Part shown: piece after piece, positions 29,085 through 40,661 of the stretch | Layout of the letters: the number at the start of each line of letters is the position of its first letter | Position numbering within the stretch: position 1 is the first letter of the stretch | Translations under genes and position numbers: made by a program | The notes under the pieces: generated by a model | Seen by the model: only the letters and a program-made list of their open reading frames with translations | What the model was told of the DNA's origin: nothing | Databases searched by the model: none | DNA from: Cichorium intybus | Taxonomy: Eukaryota; Streptophyta; Magnoliopsida; Asterales; Asteraceae | Direction: 5' to 3' | DNA length: 64,000 bases | Assembly: GCA_023525715.1 (NCBI GenBank) | Contig: CM042010.1 | Coordinates: 158,473,907-158,537,906 of the forward strand

Positions 29085-29457
29085 GTAAGTTTAGACTTTC
29101 CAATTTTGCCCTTTCTTTTTGACTTAATGGACCTAATCAACTATCACTTACGACTTTTTTTGTAGATCTTTGTCTGATTCTTTTTAATTTATTTTTGTAA
29201 TGGTTAAAGGAACAATGAATAGTGAAGCTAAACAGTTATAGGAGTTCAAGTATATGGGACAAGGCGACCAATATTAGTAATGGGATGAGTAGTTTAGGTT
29301 TGAAAATAATTGTTGGTTGTAGATGGAAAAGAGGTGTTGTCTCTTTTTACTGCAATTAGTCGTTTTGCATTAATCACTCTTCAATGCGTTTGTTCTCAAT
29401 TTTAGGGTTCTAATTTCAACGTTTTACTTCATTTACAAAGGTTTTGTACTCTTGTAG

Positions 29458-29891
29458 ATTTCTAAAGCTATGATTTCATCCGGGAATCTTCTTGCTTCTA
29501 CCCCAGTATCTGAATCAACTGAAGGAGAGCAAAAAGAGGAAACTCGTATGTTCAAGGTGATCTATGATTTTGCAAATTAAATAAGATTTGATAAAATAAA
29601 ATCTTGTATCAATAAATCAATAGATTTAATCAATTAATTGTATTATATTGTGCAGTTTGGAGAGCTTCAAGTTGAATTAACACGAGAGAAAGCTTACATC
29701 GGTGCAGTAATTGGCTTTGTTTACGGGTAATTTTCAACCATTAAAATATCTATCCAGCTTTCAATAAATAATATAACTGTAAAATCCATGAAAAATGTAG
29801 GATTATTTCATGGGAATTAAGTTAAGGGATTCAGAATATACCAGAGAGCTCTTTCCAGTATGCAAATGAAAATGCGTTGTTGATCGCTCAG
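29458..29891 (+). pseudogene. Captured fragment of a probable plastid membrane protein gene
   Basis: Three exon-like pieces with good splice borders: 29458-29556 (AMISSGNLLASTPVSESTEG...), 29656-29726 (FGELQVELTREKAYIGAVIG...) and 29801-29891 (IISWELS-stop-GIQNIPESS..ANENALLIAQ). The segment resembles a small plant thylakoid/plastid membrane protein family remembered only loosely. The identity is an inference. A TAA interrupts the third exon. Confidence 0.45.
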
Positions 29892-30859
29892 GTACTTGGA
29901 TTAATTTTTTAATCGATTTAATCCCACACATATTAGGTCTGTGGTGTACAAGCAGGCTCAAAGGCATCATCGAAGAGGCCTAGCGGTAATATTCCATTTC
30001 CTTTTAACTCTTTCTAGGGTTTGTTCGAGTAGTTTGGCTCCGATGATCTCCCGAATTGCCCAATTTTTCTTCCTTTTTGTAAACGTAATAGATATATTCA
30101 ATTGTTCTTAAAACTTTGTTTCTTGGTATCATGAGTTGGAAACTAATTTTTTGTCGCTTTGTACAGAGGTGCTTAGAAACTTCAAGGAATCAAAGACCAA
30201 AGTGAACCAAAGGTCAAGCGGATTTCAATCGCTGTGTTCGTTGGATCTTCACAGGTAAACTTGAAATAGTTGAAAAGTGTGCAAAGTAAAAATATGGTGG
30301 CCAAATCAACCCCCTCTGATACATCCGTTAGTCCACCTGTAATCACAACTTAGAATTTCTTCGATATTTGATTTATTATTACATAATTTATGTTTGTCTG
30401 TCACCCTAATTGAACTGCCAGGGGTTTTGCACTTTTGGCTTTATGCGATCTTTCTGAACATGGCTGTCTTTTGAACTCTATTCAGACATTTTCAGAAAGA
30501 ATTAATAAATAAATAAATATGTACCCCTTTTGAGGTTTGACTTCACAACGACCATAAAGAGCTTACCTTTATGCAAATGTGGTAAAGAGCGATTGACTTC
30601 TAAAGATTATCAAAGTTGATGATACATTTGGGTGCTTTCAAGCATACTGCCCAATAGATTGCAAATTTGAGCATATTTTTTTGACAAAAAAAAATATCAT
30701 TTATCCAAAATTATCATTTCCTAACAAACATGTGTACTCATTGCTTTTAACAAAGCTTTTGTGCAAGAAGGTGAGAATCTATTTTACTCTTGGATAAGTT
30801 GTAGTCTATATTCAAATTGTATCTTATTTTGTGAAATGATTTTAGTGGTTATGTTGTAG

Positions 30860-31101
30860 GTAGATTGGGGCGAATCAACCATGATCGAAGCCGAAAGACT
30901 GCTACTTTAGGCAGCTCTTCAAATCCAGCAAACTAGAGAGTTATTCTCTTATCAGACAGGTATATCTTTAGAAGACTACTGTTATTGTAGCTATAATCGG
31001 CATAAATGACCATTTTACCCTTTTCATGCAGTTGTGTTCCCCTGTACAAATTCACCTATATTTACAACTATCTCATGGGCTCTTCTAAAAGTTTCGTGGA
31101 C
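30860..31101 (+). pseudogene. Captured fragment of a GT14 (BC10-like) glycosyltransferase
   Basis: Exon-like 30860-30959 encodes VDWGESTMIEAERLLL, then a TAG, a frame change and NPAN..RVILLSDS. After an intron, 31032-31101 continues CVPLYKFTYIYNYLMGSSKS then FVD. This is the highly conserved core of plant core-2/I-branching beta-1,6-N-acetylglucosaminyltransferase-like (GT14, DUF266) proteins. Two stops and a frameshift make it a dead fragment. It lies immediately before the copia-type insertion. Confidence 0.7.
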
Positions 31102-31176
31102 ATGTAACCTCTCACATTGTATCAAGGGTATAAATGTAATTTTAGAAGATTGTGCTCAACTTGTGAAAGTTAATTC

Positions 31177-31954
31177 TGTTGGATTAGGTGTCTAAGCCAT
31201 GACTAATAATTTGTATTTACCTAATTAATAGAAGCAAAGTCCATTTGGGTTGCCCTCATAGCTGGAGGTTTGGTAGAAAGTTCGGTAGAGAGAAAGGTTG
31301 GTTTATTATGGGATTAATAAATCAATAGAATTAAAAGATATGGTTTGTTAATATATTAAAGTGATAATATATTAATTAGAAACTATGTTGATTGATTAAT
31401 AATTAATCAGAAATTAATTGGATTAATTTCTGTGGCATTAATTAGATTAATCAGGAAGTCAGGGATTAAAGTCGTACAAATTCAATAGTTGAATTGCGGC
31501 GCGCGGCGCGCCAATGTAAAGGCCGCGACGCGCGTACATATTCGTACGAATTCAATAGTTGAATTGCGGCGCGCGGCGCGCAAACGATATGGCCGCGGCG
31601 CGCGTACAGATAATCCGGAAAATGGGCTGCGGCTAGGGTTTCTAGCTTTGCCACTTGGTTCCCTATAAATAGGGAACCCTAGACCTCATTATCAGTCGCT
31701 CATTTCTATTATTCTCTCTGGAATTTTCGTGACCTTCCTCTGGCTCCCTGGGTGTGATCTCATTTGAGGCAGGACACTTGTGCTGCTTAGCTTCAAGATT
31801 AAAACTAAAGGTTAGTTTTTCTGATTTATTCTTTTAGTTAATTTTTGTTTGGCCTTTGGGAATTAGTTACATGTTCAAAGTAAGAAAACATAGATCTTTT
31901 CTAGGTTGCATGTGAACTTAGGTTATTTAGTTCATGGTTGCGGAAAACCTTTCA
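31177..31954 (+). repeat. 5' LTR of the copia-type element
   Basis: 778 bp. It contains two tandem units of about 70 bp with CpG-rich GCGGCGCGCGGCGCGC cores (about 31475-31615) and a TATA box in a palindrome at 31659-31680. The short unlabelled frames over it are not genes. Confidence 0.9.
31659..31680 (+). promoter_or_regulatory. LTR TATA box within an inverted repeat
   Basis: GGTTCCC-TATAAATA-GGGAACC places a TATAAATA box between perfect 7-bp inverted arms. The same motif in the 3' LTR has TAGTTCCC on the left arm, one mismatch. It is the likely core promoter of the element. Confidence 0.7.
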
Positions 31955-34900
31955 GTGGTATCAGAGCATTTGGTTGTTTTCTTATTGAATGGCTGTAATA
32001 GTTTTCCTAATTAGGGTTTATTGTTTATAAATCCTTTGGGCCTGATTTCGATTTTAGGGTTTAGGGTTTTTGAAACCCTAGCCCCTCCCCCCTTCTTTTT
32101 CAATTTTCCTGGTTAGGGTTTTAGGAGGTTTTCTATTTTTGGTAACTTTAATTGGTTAATTAAATGGATAACCTTAAACCCAGTTTGTTTGAATTCGATA
32201 ATTAGGGGTTTAAGATAGGTTTAAATTGATTTGATTAATTTGGAAAAACCTATCTACATTTGAATTAATTTAATTAATTGTTTAATTAAAAGATAATTCA
32301 AGGAATTTAATTTAATTTTAATTTAATGGTTAAATTTCGAAAAATTAAAGGATAAATCCTAAAATATTTTAAAAGGTTTAAAATATCTAGATTTAATTAA
32401 TTTAATTAATAGTTTAATTAAAAGATAAATTAAATCAACTTAAAGGTTTAATTTAATTTGAAATTTAATAGTTAAATTTCAGGAAATTAAAAGATAAACC
32501 AGAAATATTTTAAAAGATTTAAAATACATCTTATGTATATTATTAAAGGTTAATACTATATGTATAAGATAAATTGGTTAGTCAAATCATTAGTAGGCCT
32601 CATTCACGAAGCTGGTCTATAAAGTGGGTATAAGGAGACTGCCTATAAAATGGCGGTCTAATGGGTGTTCACTCTCACCCACCGCTCGCCTGATCAGTGG
32701 AGGGTCGTTAGCCGAACAGTTTTGATAGGACCTCTTAATCATTAAAAGTATAATGATCAAAGTACTAGAACCCGTACAAGAATTCCCAATCTAGTTACTT
32801 TAGAAAAAATGTGAATTTGATGCTAACCCATGAAATTGCACATTGCACTTTATGAAACGTTGGTGGAGCGTGTGTGGGTTACCAGCACACCAATGGGGGT
32901 TCATAAAGAGTGGCAATGGGTTTCTCAGGTGTTATCATTGTTGATGGAGCGTGTGTGGTTAACCGGCACATCAATTTGAGATGATAATGGACCCCGAGAG
33001 TACCAAGCTAATTTGCATGGTTATTCACACCCGGTTTGTGATCCTCGGCATCCCAGTCACAAACGGTGGGGCATATCCGAGATTAAACATGCCATTGAAC
33101 AGTTCAATGAATCTCACAGATCTAGGAATTTCATAAGACTGAAATTGATAAAAGTTATCTACCTTAATGACCACTGTGTTGTGACTACGGCATCCCTCTT
33201 CACAGCATAGTTGGGGTATTTTGGATCCTAGCCTTGTTAAATAATATATATTGGGTAATTATTTAAAAGGATTAATTAAACGAATAAATTCAAATTTTAT
33301 ATATGTCTGAAGAAAGTGTCATTCTCTTCCTTCCCCTCCTTCACCCATTTCTGAGAGCTTCAGAAAGCACCTGTTTAGTATGGTAAGGCTGACTAGCCAG
33401 AACTATGTGATATGGTTTTGCAATTAGAGAATAGTTCTTAGTTTTGCTGGCGAACCATATCAAACTGAGTGTCCGCTCCCAAACATGGCATCACACAACA
33501 GCTTGTGATGAGCATGACTCCTTGACTATCGAGTCCAAGGAAGTTCGTTGCCTTATGCTATTGATCATTAACCCCGAGTTCCGCAGGGATTTAGAATTCC
33601 TGGGGTCTGATAAGTTAGCACAACTAGTTCAGGAAAGGTTCCGTGAACTGGTTGAATAAAGGGAACGAACTAGGATCTTCAAAGAGCTTGAAGTTGCAAG
33701 CTAGAAGGAAGTAGCACCAGTTTGCGTGTTCCCGAGATTGAGGGATACATAGGCGAACAGTATAAAACTGGCTTCCCTTTGGGATCGGGAGTTAAGCATT
33801 AGCTCAACTCGCTGATCTGTTCATCCAGATGAACAGAAAGGGTAACCGGATAAGACAATCGTGGAAGTGCATTCAATGTCGACTCTGTATGAATCGTTCA
33901 TGGAGAAGCATAGTTCCATTAATTCAGCTGCTTCAGGATTGAGTCCAGTATTAAGGTGCATCAAGAAATGATCCAGATCGTCTGGACCGATTGTTCGATG
34001 TTCCAAACTGGGAATCCATAAGGTGGGACACAGTCACGGAAAGATTGGAAAAATGCTCTAAAGCCAAACCGTTTGGCAAACTCAGTAATATCTTAAAACT
34101 CAGAATACCTGATCCTCATTTCCTTGATACAGGATGTGTTTCACACATTTGCTCTGTATGCACGAACTCTGGAGAATGCGGGATGGTGTCGCACAGGAGC
34201 ATATTCGGATTGGATCTGGAGCTCGTGCGGTTTTTGAGTTAAGCTAGATATTTGTTCTTGTTATTGGTTTATAGATACATTTAACATAGATTCGCATTGT
34301 ACATTGTTCTGAGGATAATTCTGGTTTAATGAAATATTTTTTTTGAAAAATGGTTGTTTTAATTGTCCTCGAAATGTTGTGTGAATGTGTTGATGATGTA
34401 AATGGTAATAACTTGAATGTTGATACATCCAATGGGATTGGATTTGTAAATTGTGTTCTTTATGATTGTTAAAATGAATTTTATGAGAATCACTTCAACC
34501 AAAGGTCCAGTTGGACAGGACTTTGGAATCATTTGACTTAGAGTCACATGATGAATTGAGTGCTTAATAAAATTGATTGTGGCAAGAAAGGAATCGCCCA
34601 AAGATCCAATGGATAGGATTTTGGAATCAGTTGACTTGGAGTCAGGTGATGATTGCATGTCTTGAACAATATTAACGAAGTCATAAATTTACATGGAATT
34701 GTAAAGGTATTAAGATTTTGAGCAACAGACACATAAGTTACTGTGTATTGCTCGAATCCTCGAACAAAACACGATTAGTTATGCTTCAAAATATTTGCCA
34801 AATAGTTTGACAAATATGGCTTCGCTTATCGGAATAAGCGATTCATTGGAACCTTGAAGTGTTCAAGGATTTCAAAGGAAGTATAAGATCAACAGAACCT

Positions 34901-37900
34901 AAGTAACAACATAGACTGAGAAAATGTTTCACAGTTTATCCTCTTCCAAGAACACTAATGGTTATAATGTGTCTTAGGGAAGATGATGGAGCATTGATCG
35001 AAATAGTTTTGATCCTCGGTGTATAAGATACACTGGATACATTTCCGACTAATATTTCAATGAATTGAATATTCAACCAGTTAGACCGCAGAAGCTATAT
35101 TCCGACCACATCTTAGACTAAGTAGGTTATGTTGACACTGTCTGAAATGTAAAGCTGGGATCGTCCCACTAGTACATAGAAAGTCCAGGGTCATGTAGCA
35201 TTCGTCTGAATCTCATGACAAGCCTGAAACTGATCAGCGATGTCGTTTCATTGGCCATCACGGTTATCCTTTGAAAGAATAGTACTTTTAGAAAGAACTC
35301 AAGTTCTAAGGAAACAGTAGGAGTAAGAATAATTCTGAATGAGTTCAGGGTTTAGCCAAGTGAAAGAACCTTTTAGTCACCACTGGGACTTGACCAGGAA
35401 TTAGATTCCTGTTAAACCTGACATACCCTCTCTTCGCTTGACCAGTAGTTATTGTCACCGTCAAAAGGAGTTATGATCCGGGTGATATACCGGGTAGTGG
35501 TAAAACACTAAAGATGGTACGGATAAGTAATCCGACTGCTGGAAGCATTGGTGAGCCCAGTTGCTGCCAAATAAGAGAACCTTACCGCGAGACACAGTCT
35601 ATGTGACAGTTTGATTGATCTTTACAACTGGTCTAGGAACCAGTGGGAGTAATTGAATCATCAAAAGAAGGGAACATAGAAATGTACTTAAAAAACATCT
35701 GGTTGAATGAGTCATCACTTGGAGTCAAGCAACTGATTCTGAGAGAAGCACTCTCAATAGAAGATGTAATCCGAGAGGATTCTGCGTGGCATAGTGTGAG
35801 TCGTTAGTGGAGCGTGTGTGGTTTACCGGCACACTAATGGGGACTCACATAGAGCATGCCATTACAAAAGGTACATGGCCCCGGGATTCGTCCCATGGGC
35901 ATCTCGCAAGAAAGGATATTCGGATTCTCAAAATAGGCCAAAAGGTTTGGATTTTGTGAATAGCCTGAAAGATTTACTTTAATATGTCAGAAAGGTTTGG
36001 ATTTCGGTTTCGCAAAATGTGCCATAAGTTCTGGATTTTGTGAATAGTCCGAAAGAATCATATAACCGTGTCAAAGCCAGTGGGAGTATCGTTGTTATCT
36101 GCTATCATTGTATGTGGGTTACATACTGGTTCTAGGAAACGTCTCTTATCATTACAAAGTGTAATGACTTGGTGTTAAGAAACAGTTCGATATGAAAGAT
36201 TTTATGAGATACAACATACTCAGGTGGTTGTGAACATGTATTAGATAGATCAGAATTCTGCCAATATGATCTTGATGAGATTCAAGATGCATAACCCCAG
36301 GAATGGAGTTTCCTGTCATTGCAAAGTGTAATGAATTAGCATGAAAGAAACAAAGAAGTTGCAGCATGCTCACGTAGTTCATAGACATCCATCAGATAGA
36401 TGAGACTGACAGTATTGACTTAGCCGTTGAGAATATGATCTTGATGGGATTCAAGATGCATAAGAAAGAGTTCCTAAAAGGAAATGGTTTCCGAAAATCA
36501 TGACACAAGGATTATTGGTAATCTTAGGATTCCGAAAGGGCTTGGAATGAGATTACATCAGGTTCCTCGAGCCTCTTGGACAAATCAGAAGTGTTATGAA
36601 CATATCCTGATAACTTAATGCTTAGAGCATTGTAAGTTGGATTCAGGATATTGCCTGGCTGAGAATACTGAATGGATTTTCGAACAGACGTGGAAATCAT
36701 TGGGAAATGATTAGGGTGATTGATTTGAAAGGGTTTTCAAATCGGTAATTGTTTACACCAGAACGTGGTGCTGTAGGACTTCATGGTTAAAGAATTTCGT
36801 TGGTTTCTGATGGAGCGCGTGTGGTTCACCGGCACATCATGACACCTCGAAATTGTCTTAGGGTGTAGTCATGTAGACTAAAGACCCGAGAACCATGGGC
36901 AGTCACGGTGCACATCACCGGAATGGAGTTGTGAGTGAAAATGACAAAATGACAAATTGAGATATCATCGCCAGAGTATCTGATAGGATCATCTGCAATA
37001 AAGTGTATAAGTGTTAGACACTTGGATACACAGAAAGAGTGAAAAGGTCATAGACATAGATATAAAAGGCTTGAATTGAAAGTTTAAAAGAGAATAAGAA
37101 ACCGATAATAGTTATGATAAATCCGACTTGGTGATTACCTCGTGGAGACTTGGTAATAAGCAGGAGTAGCTGCCAGTCAGTTTTTATATTTCACTTTTGC
37201 ATGTTTACTTCCTGAATAATTGGATTATTCAAATATCCACAGTCGTTCATACTTTTAGGGAGTAAGTATGAAGGAAGACTGTCATGAATTGGTTTGTAGA
37301 TTGTCTAAGGAGTTAGATATAGCAATAAGATTGCTGCAACGTTCATGAGTACTTGGAAATGGAGATTTGAGTATTGGATAAACCCGCGCTCAATGGATTG
37401 CTTCATGGATTATATCACGAGCAATGTTGAGACGATAATATCTTATGGTCTTAAAGTGGAGAGATATGGGTTATAATTTGCAAGGCGGTTGTTCATTGAT
37501 AGTACGAAACCGCATCGGTAACTCGGTGTTATAAAACGTGCTGTTGTGAGTGATTTGTCGAGTAAAAGATATAACATATTAGTCGAAGCTTATTCGTCCC
37601 TTGACCCAGACGGGAAACAGATATCTGTTGGCCACTCGATGATTTTGAAGTTGACTGAAGCGCTGGCCAGCCAGGACTGAATTGATTCGTTCAATTAGAA
37701 GTCTAAAAGTCATAAGCAAAATCGGAAATCGGGAAACAGTGTGTCAGACAGAGATTGATCTCAATCCATGTCTCATGTCTGAAAATATCTTGTTGGACGG
37801 AGGATCATCTGATCACTTATCTATGGACAGAACTGACTAGGTCAGAGTTCGGCAGCAGTTTCTAGGAAGCTACAGTTTGCTGATTAATTAGAGGTTAAAT

Positions 37901-37938
37901 TGGTAATTATAGTCATAGACTTATCCAAGTGGGAGACT
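31955..37938 (+). other. Internal region of the copia-type element, non-coding, repeat-rich
   Basis: No intact gag-pol. It has internal direct repeats: four copies of a GGAGCGTGTGTGGTTTACCG-like motif (about 32873, 32946, 35811, 36813), a duplicated block near 34492-34590 and 34600-34690, and another near 36150-36310 and 36318-36480. These, and the lack of long frames over 6 kb, suggest a non-coding passenger interior. Confidence 0.6.
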
Positions 37939-38715
37939 GTTGGATTAGGTGTCTAAGCCATGACTAATAATTTGTATTTACCTAATTAATAGAAGCAAAG
38001 TCCATTTGGGTTGCCCTCATAGCTGGAGGTTTGGTAGAAAGTTCGGTAGAGAGAAAGGTTGGTTTATTATGGGATTAATAAATCAATAGAATTAAAAGAT
38101 ATGGTTTGTTAATATATTAAAGTGATAATATATTAATTAGAAACTATGTTGATTGATTAATAATTAATCAGAAATTAATTGGATTAATTTCTGTGGCATT
38201 AATTAGATTAATCAGGAGGTCAGGGATTAAAGTCGTACAAATTCAATAGTTGAATTGCGGCGCGCGGCGCGCCAATGTAAAGGCCGCGACGCGCGTACAT
38301 ATTCGTACGAATTCAATAGTTGAATTGCGGCGCGCGACGCCCAAACGATATGGCCGCGGCGCGCGTACAGATAATCCGGAAAATGGGCTGCGGCTAGGGT
38401 TTCTAACTTTGCCACTTAGTTCCCTATAAATAGGGAACCCTAGACCTCATTATCAGTCGCTCATTTCTATTATTCTCTCTGGAATTTTCGTGACCTTCCT
38501 CTGGCTCCCTGGGTGTGATCTCATTTGAGGCAGGACACTTGTGCTGCTTAGCTTCAAGATTAAAACTAAAGGTTAGTTTTTCTGATTTATTCTTTTAGTT
38601 AATTTTTGTTTGGCCTTTGGGAATTAGTTACATGTTCAAAGTAAGAAAACATAGATCTTTTCTAGGTTGCATGTGAACTTAGGTTATTTAGTTCATGGTT
38701 GCGGAAAACCTTTCA
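37939..38715 (+). repeat. 3' LTR of the copia-type element
   Basis: 777 bp, about 99 percent identical by eye to the 5' LTR. Differences include AGGAGG for AGGAAG near 38214, GCGACGCC for GCGGCGCG near 38334, CTAACTTT for CTAGCTTT near 38403, and TTAGTTCC for TTGGTTCC near 38415. Confidence 0.9.
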
Positions 38716-38798
38716 AATTCCATCCAAGGTAAATTTTTAAATATTATCGAATGCAACCCAAATTGAGACATTTTTAAAAATGGGTAGAAATTAAATAT

Positions 38799-39214
<416 letters not shown>

Positions 39215-39354
39215 GTACTTTAAATAGCAACGTATTTTTGTTCTTTGTTTCTAATTTAGTTTTTGTACTTTAAGGATTCTTATTGAAAACATCCAACTTT
39301 GGAAAACTGTTATAAAAACTGTTTAAACTGAAGCTACCAAAATAATTAATTTTG

Positions 39355-39680
39355 GAGTAAATTATATTTTTTGTCCCTGTGGTTTACGGTAAACTGCAGA
39401 TTTAGTCTAACTTTTGAAATCTTGCACTAATGATCGCCATGGTTTCCAAATCTTTCACTTTTGGTCCCTATGGTTTCCAAATATTTCACTTTTGGAATCG
39501 GTTCCTATGGTTTACACAAACGGTAACACAGGGAAGGACCAAAAGTGAAAGATTTGGAAACCATAAAGTCCAAAAGTGAAAGATTTGGAAACCTCATGGA
39601 CTACCGGTACAAGATTTTCAAAAGTAGAACCAAAACTGTAATTTTGTGCTAACCACAGGGACAAAGAATGCAATTTACTC
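39355..39680. mobile_element. MULE-type MITE with perfect 9-bp target duplication
   Basis: The ends read GAGTAAATTATATTTTTTGT and, inverted, GAGTAAATTGCATTCTTTGT, followed on both sides by CCCTGTGGTT. Flanks are TTAATTTTG at 39346-39354 and TTAATTTTG at 39681-39689, an exact 9-bp duplication as expected for Mutator-like elements. The interior is foldback (CACTTTTGG / CCAAAAGTG repeats). It belongs to the same type as the MITEs in the NDX introns. Confidence 0.88.
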
Positions 39681-40021
39681 TTAATTTTGAAAATACAGTG
39701 GTTTTAGTAATGTGTAGTGAGAAAATTAGAATTGTTTAGTAATGGCGTCATTTTTATATAATTTTTAATAACAGTTTCTTAATGAACATTGGCATTTAAT
39801 CATCAAGTGATTGTAGTTTCTTAATGAACATTGGCAATTAGATGATTCGTATTAGTTTTCAAGAGTTTAGTCTGAGCGTTTTTCTGAGATTCTTTTCCCT
39901 TAATTAACATTGGCATTTAATCATCAACTGATTTTAGGTTACCAATCTTGAAAATTTTATGATAATATATAAACATCAAAAGATACAACAAACCACTTAA
40001 GGTGTGCTTTTTTTTTATCAG

Positions 40022-40513
40022 CTAAAACATTAGAGGCAGAACTTGACGGATGGCTTAGGGAATGCGGTTTGCCCAAGTCACCAGATGTCCGAGGTGTAAT
40101 TGCTCCGTAAGTAAATCTTCACTTTAAGCTTTCTTGTATTTTCCAGAAAAGTCTTTAATCCATTTATTATTTTTGTGGTGGTATCAACAAACCCACTAGA
40201 CATGCAGGTTATTCTTATTCCATAACAAATTCGTGAGATATGTGTGCTAAATTTTGTTCATATGACAGTCATTCAAGAGCTAAAAGCTACCGGAAAGTTT
40301 CACATGATGGATATTGAGGTTGATGAGGCTGAACATAGCATGGAAATGCACTTGCCATATCTCGCCAAAGTATTTCGTGAGCAATTCTTGCTTCTTCTTT
40401 TTTTAACAAAATCGTTATTTCCGATTCCGATTCCGGTTTGCATGATTATAGACATACATGAAAAGTTGTTCCTATTATGGTTGGGGCTGTGAGCACTGAA
40501 AGCGAAGCAATGT
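40022..40513 (+). pseudogene. Captured fragment of a MEMO1-family gene
   Basis: Exon-like 40022-40106 encodes LEAELDGWLRECGLPKSPDV then RGVIAP. 40269-40376 encodes VIQELKATGKFHMMDIEVDE and AEHSMEMHLPYLAKVF. 40468-40513 encodes VPIMVGAVSTESEAMY. These are consecutive conserved parts of plant MEMO1-like proteins (a family related to extradiol dioxygenases), in order and with intron borders. The exon(s) with HAGY and the SHHYY region, between the first and second pieces, are missing. It is a captured, internally deleted fragment ending about 150 bp before the Helitron terminus. Confidence 0.75.
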
Positions 40514-40632
40514 ATACTTTCATTTATTTTTTTATAGTAGCATTACATTTTCATTTCTTTCCATCTATTATGACAATGTTCTTTTTATTTCTTTTTATTA
40601 AGGCATTGTACTTTGGAAATTCTAACCCATCG

Positions 40633-40661
40633 ACCCGTGCAACACACGGATCACCCGCTAG
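40633..40661 (+). other. Helitron 3' hairpin and CTAG terminus
   Basis: CCGTG-CAACA-CACGG hairpin (40633-40647), ten bases, then CTAG (40658-40661) followed by T. Matches the hairpin plus CTRR-T rule for Helitron 3' ends. Confidence 0.7.

Larger units (their letters stand above)
31177..38715 (+). mobile_element. Copia-type LTR element, complete structure, non-autonomous, recent
   Basis: The 5' LTR (31177-31954) and 3' LTR (37939-38715) both start TGTTGGATTAGGTG and end ACCTTTCA. They differ at only about five or six positions that I noticed. The target duplication is exact: AATTC at 31172-31176 and 38716-38720. Just after the 5' LTR comes TGGTATCAGAGC, the initiator-tRNA-Met primer site used by many copia elements. 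Just before the 3' LTR is the purine tract AAGTGGGAGAC. The 6-kb interior has no long frame and no recognisable protease, integrase, RT or RNase H motif. The element therefore resembles a LARD-type non-autonomous element that depended on proteins from another copy. Confidence 0.88.

Noticed and set aside
31466..31654. 62-codon minus-strand frame repeated at 38227-38415
   Set aside because: It lies within the LTR tandem CpG repeats and exists only because both LTRs share the sequence.
33013..34242. Short plus-strand frames in the copia interior as gag
   Set aside because: No zinc knuckle or known gag pattern. They are separated by many stops in all frames.
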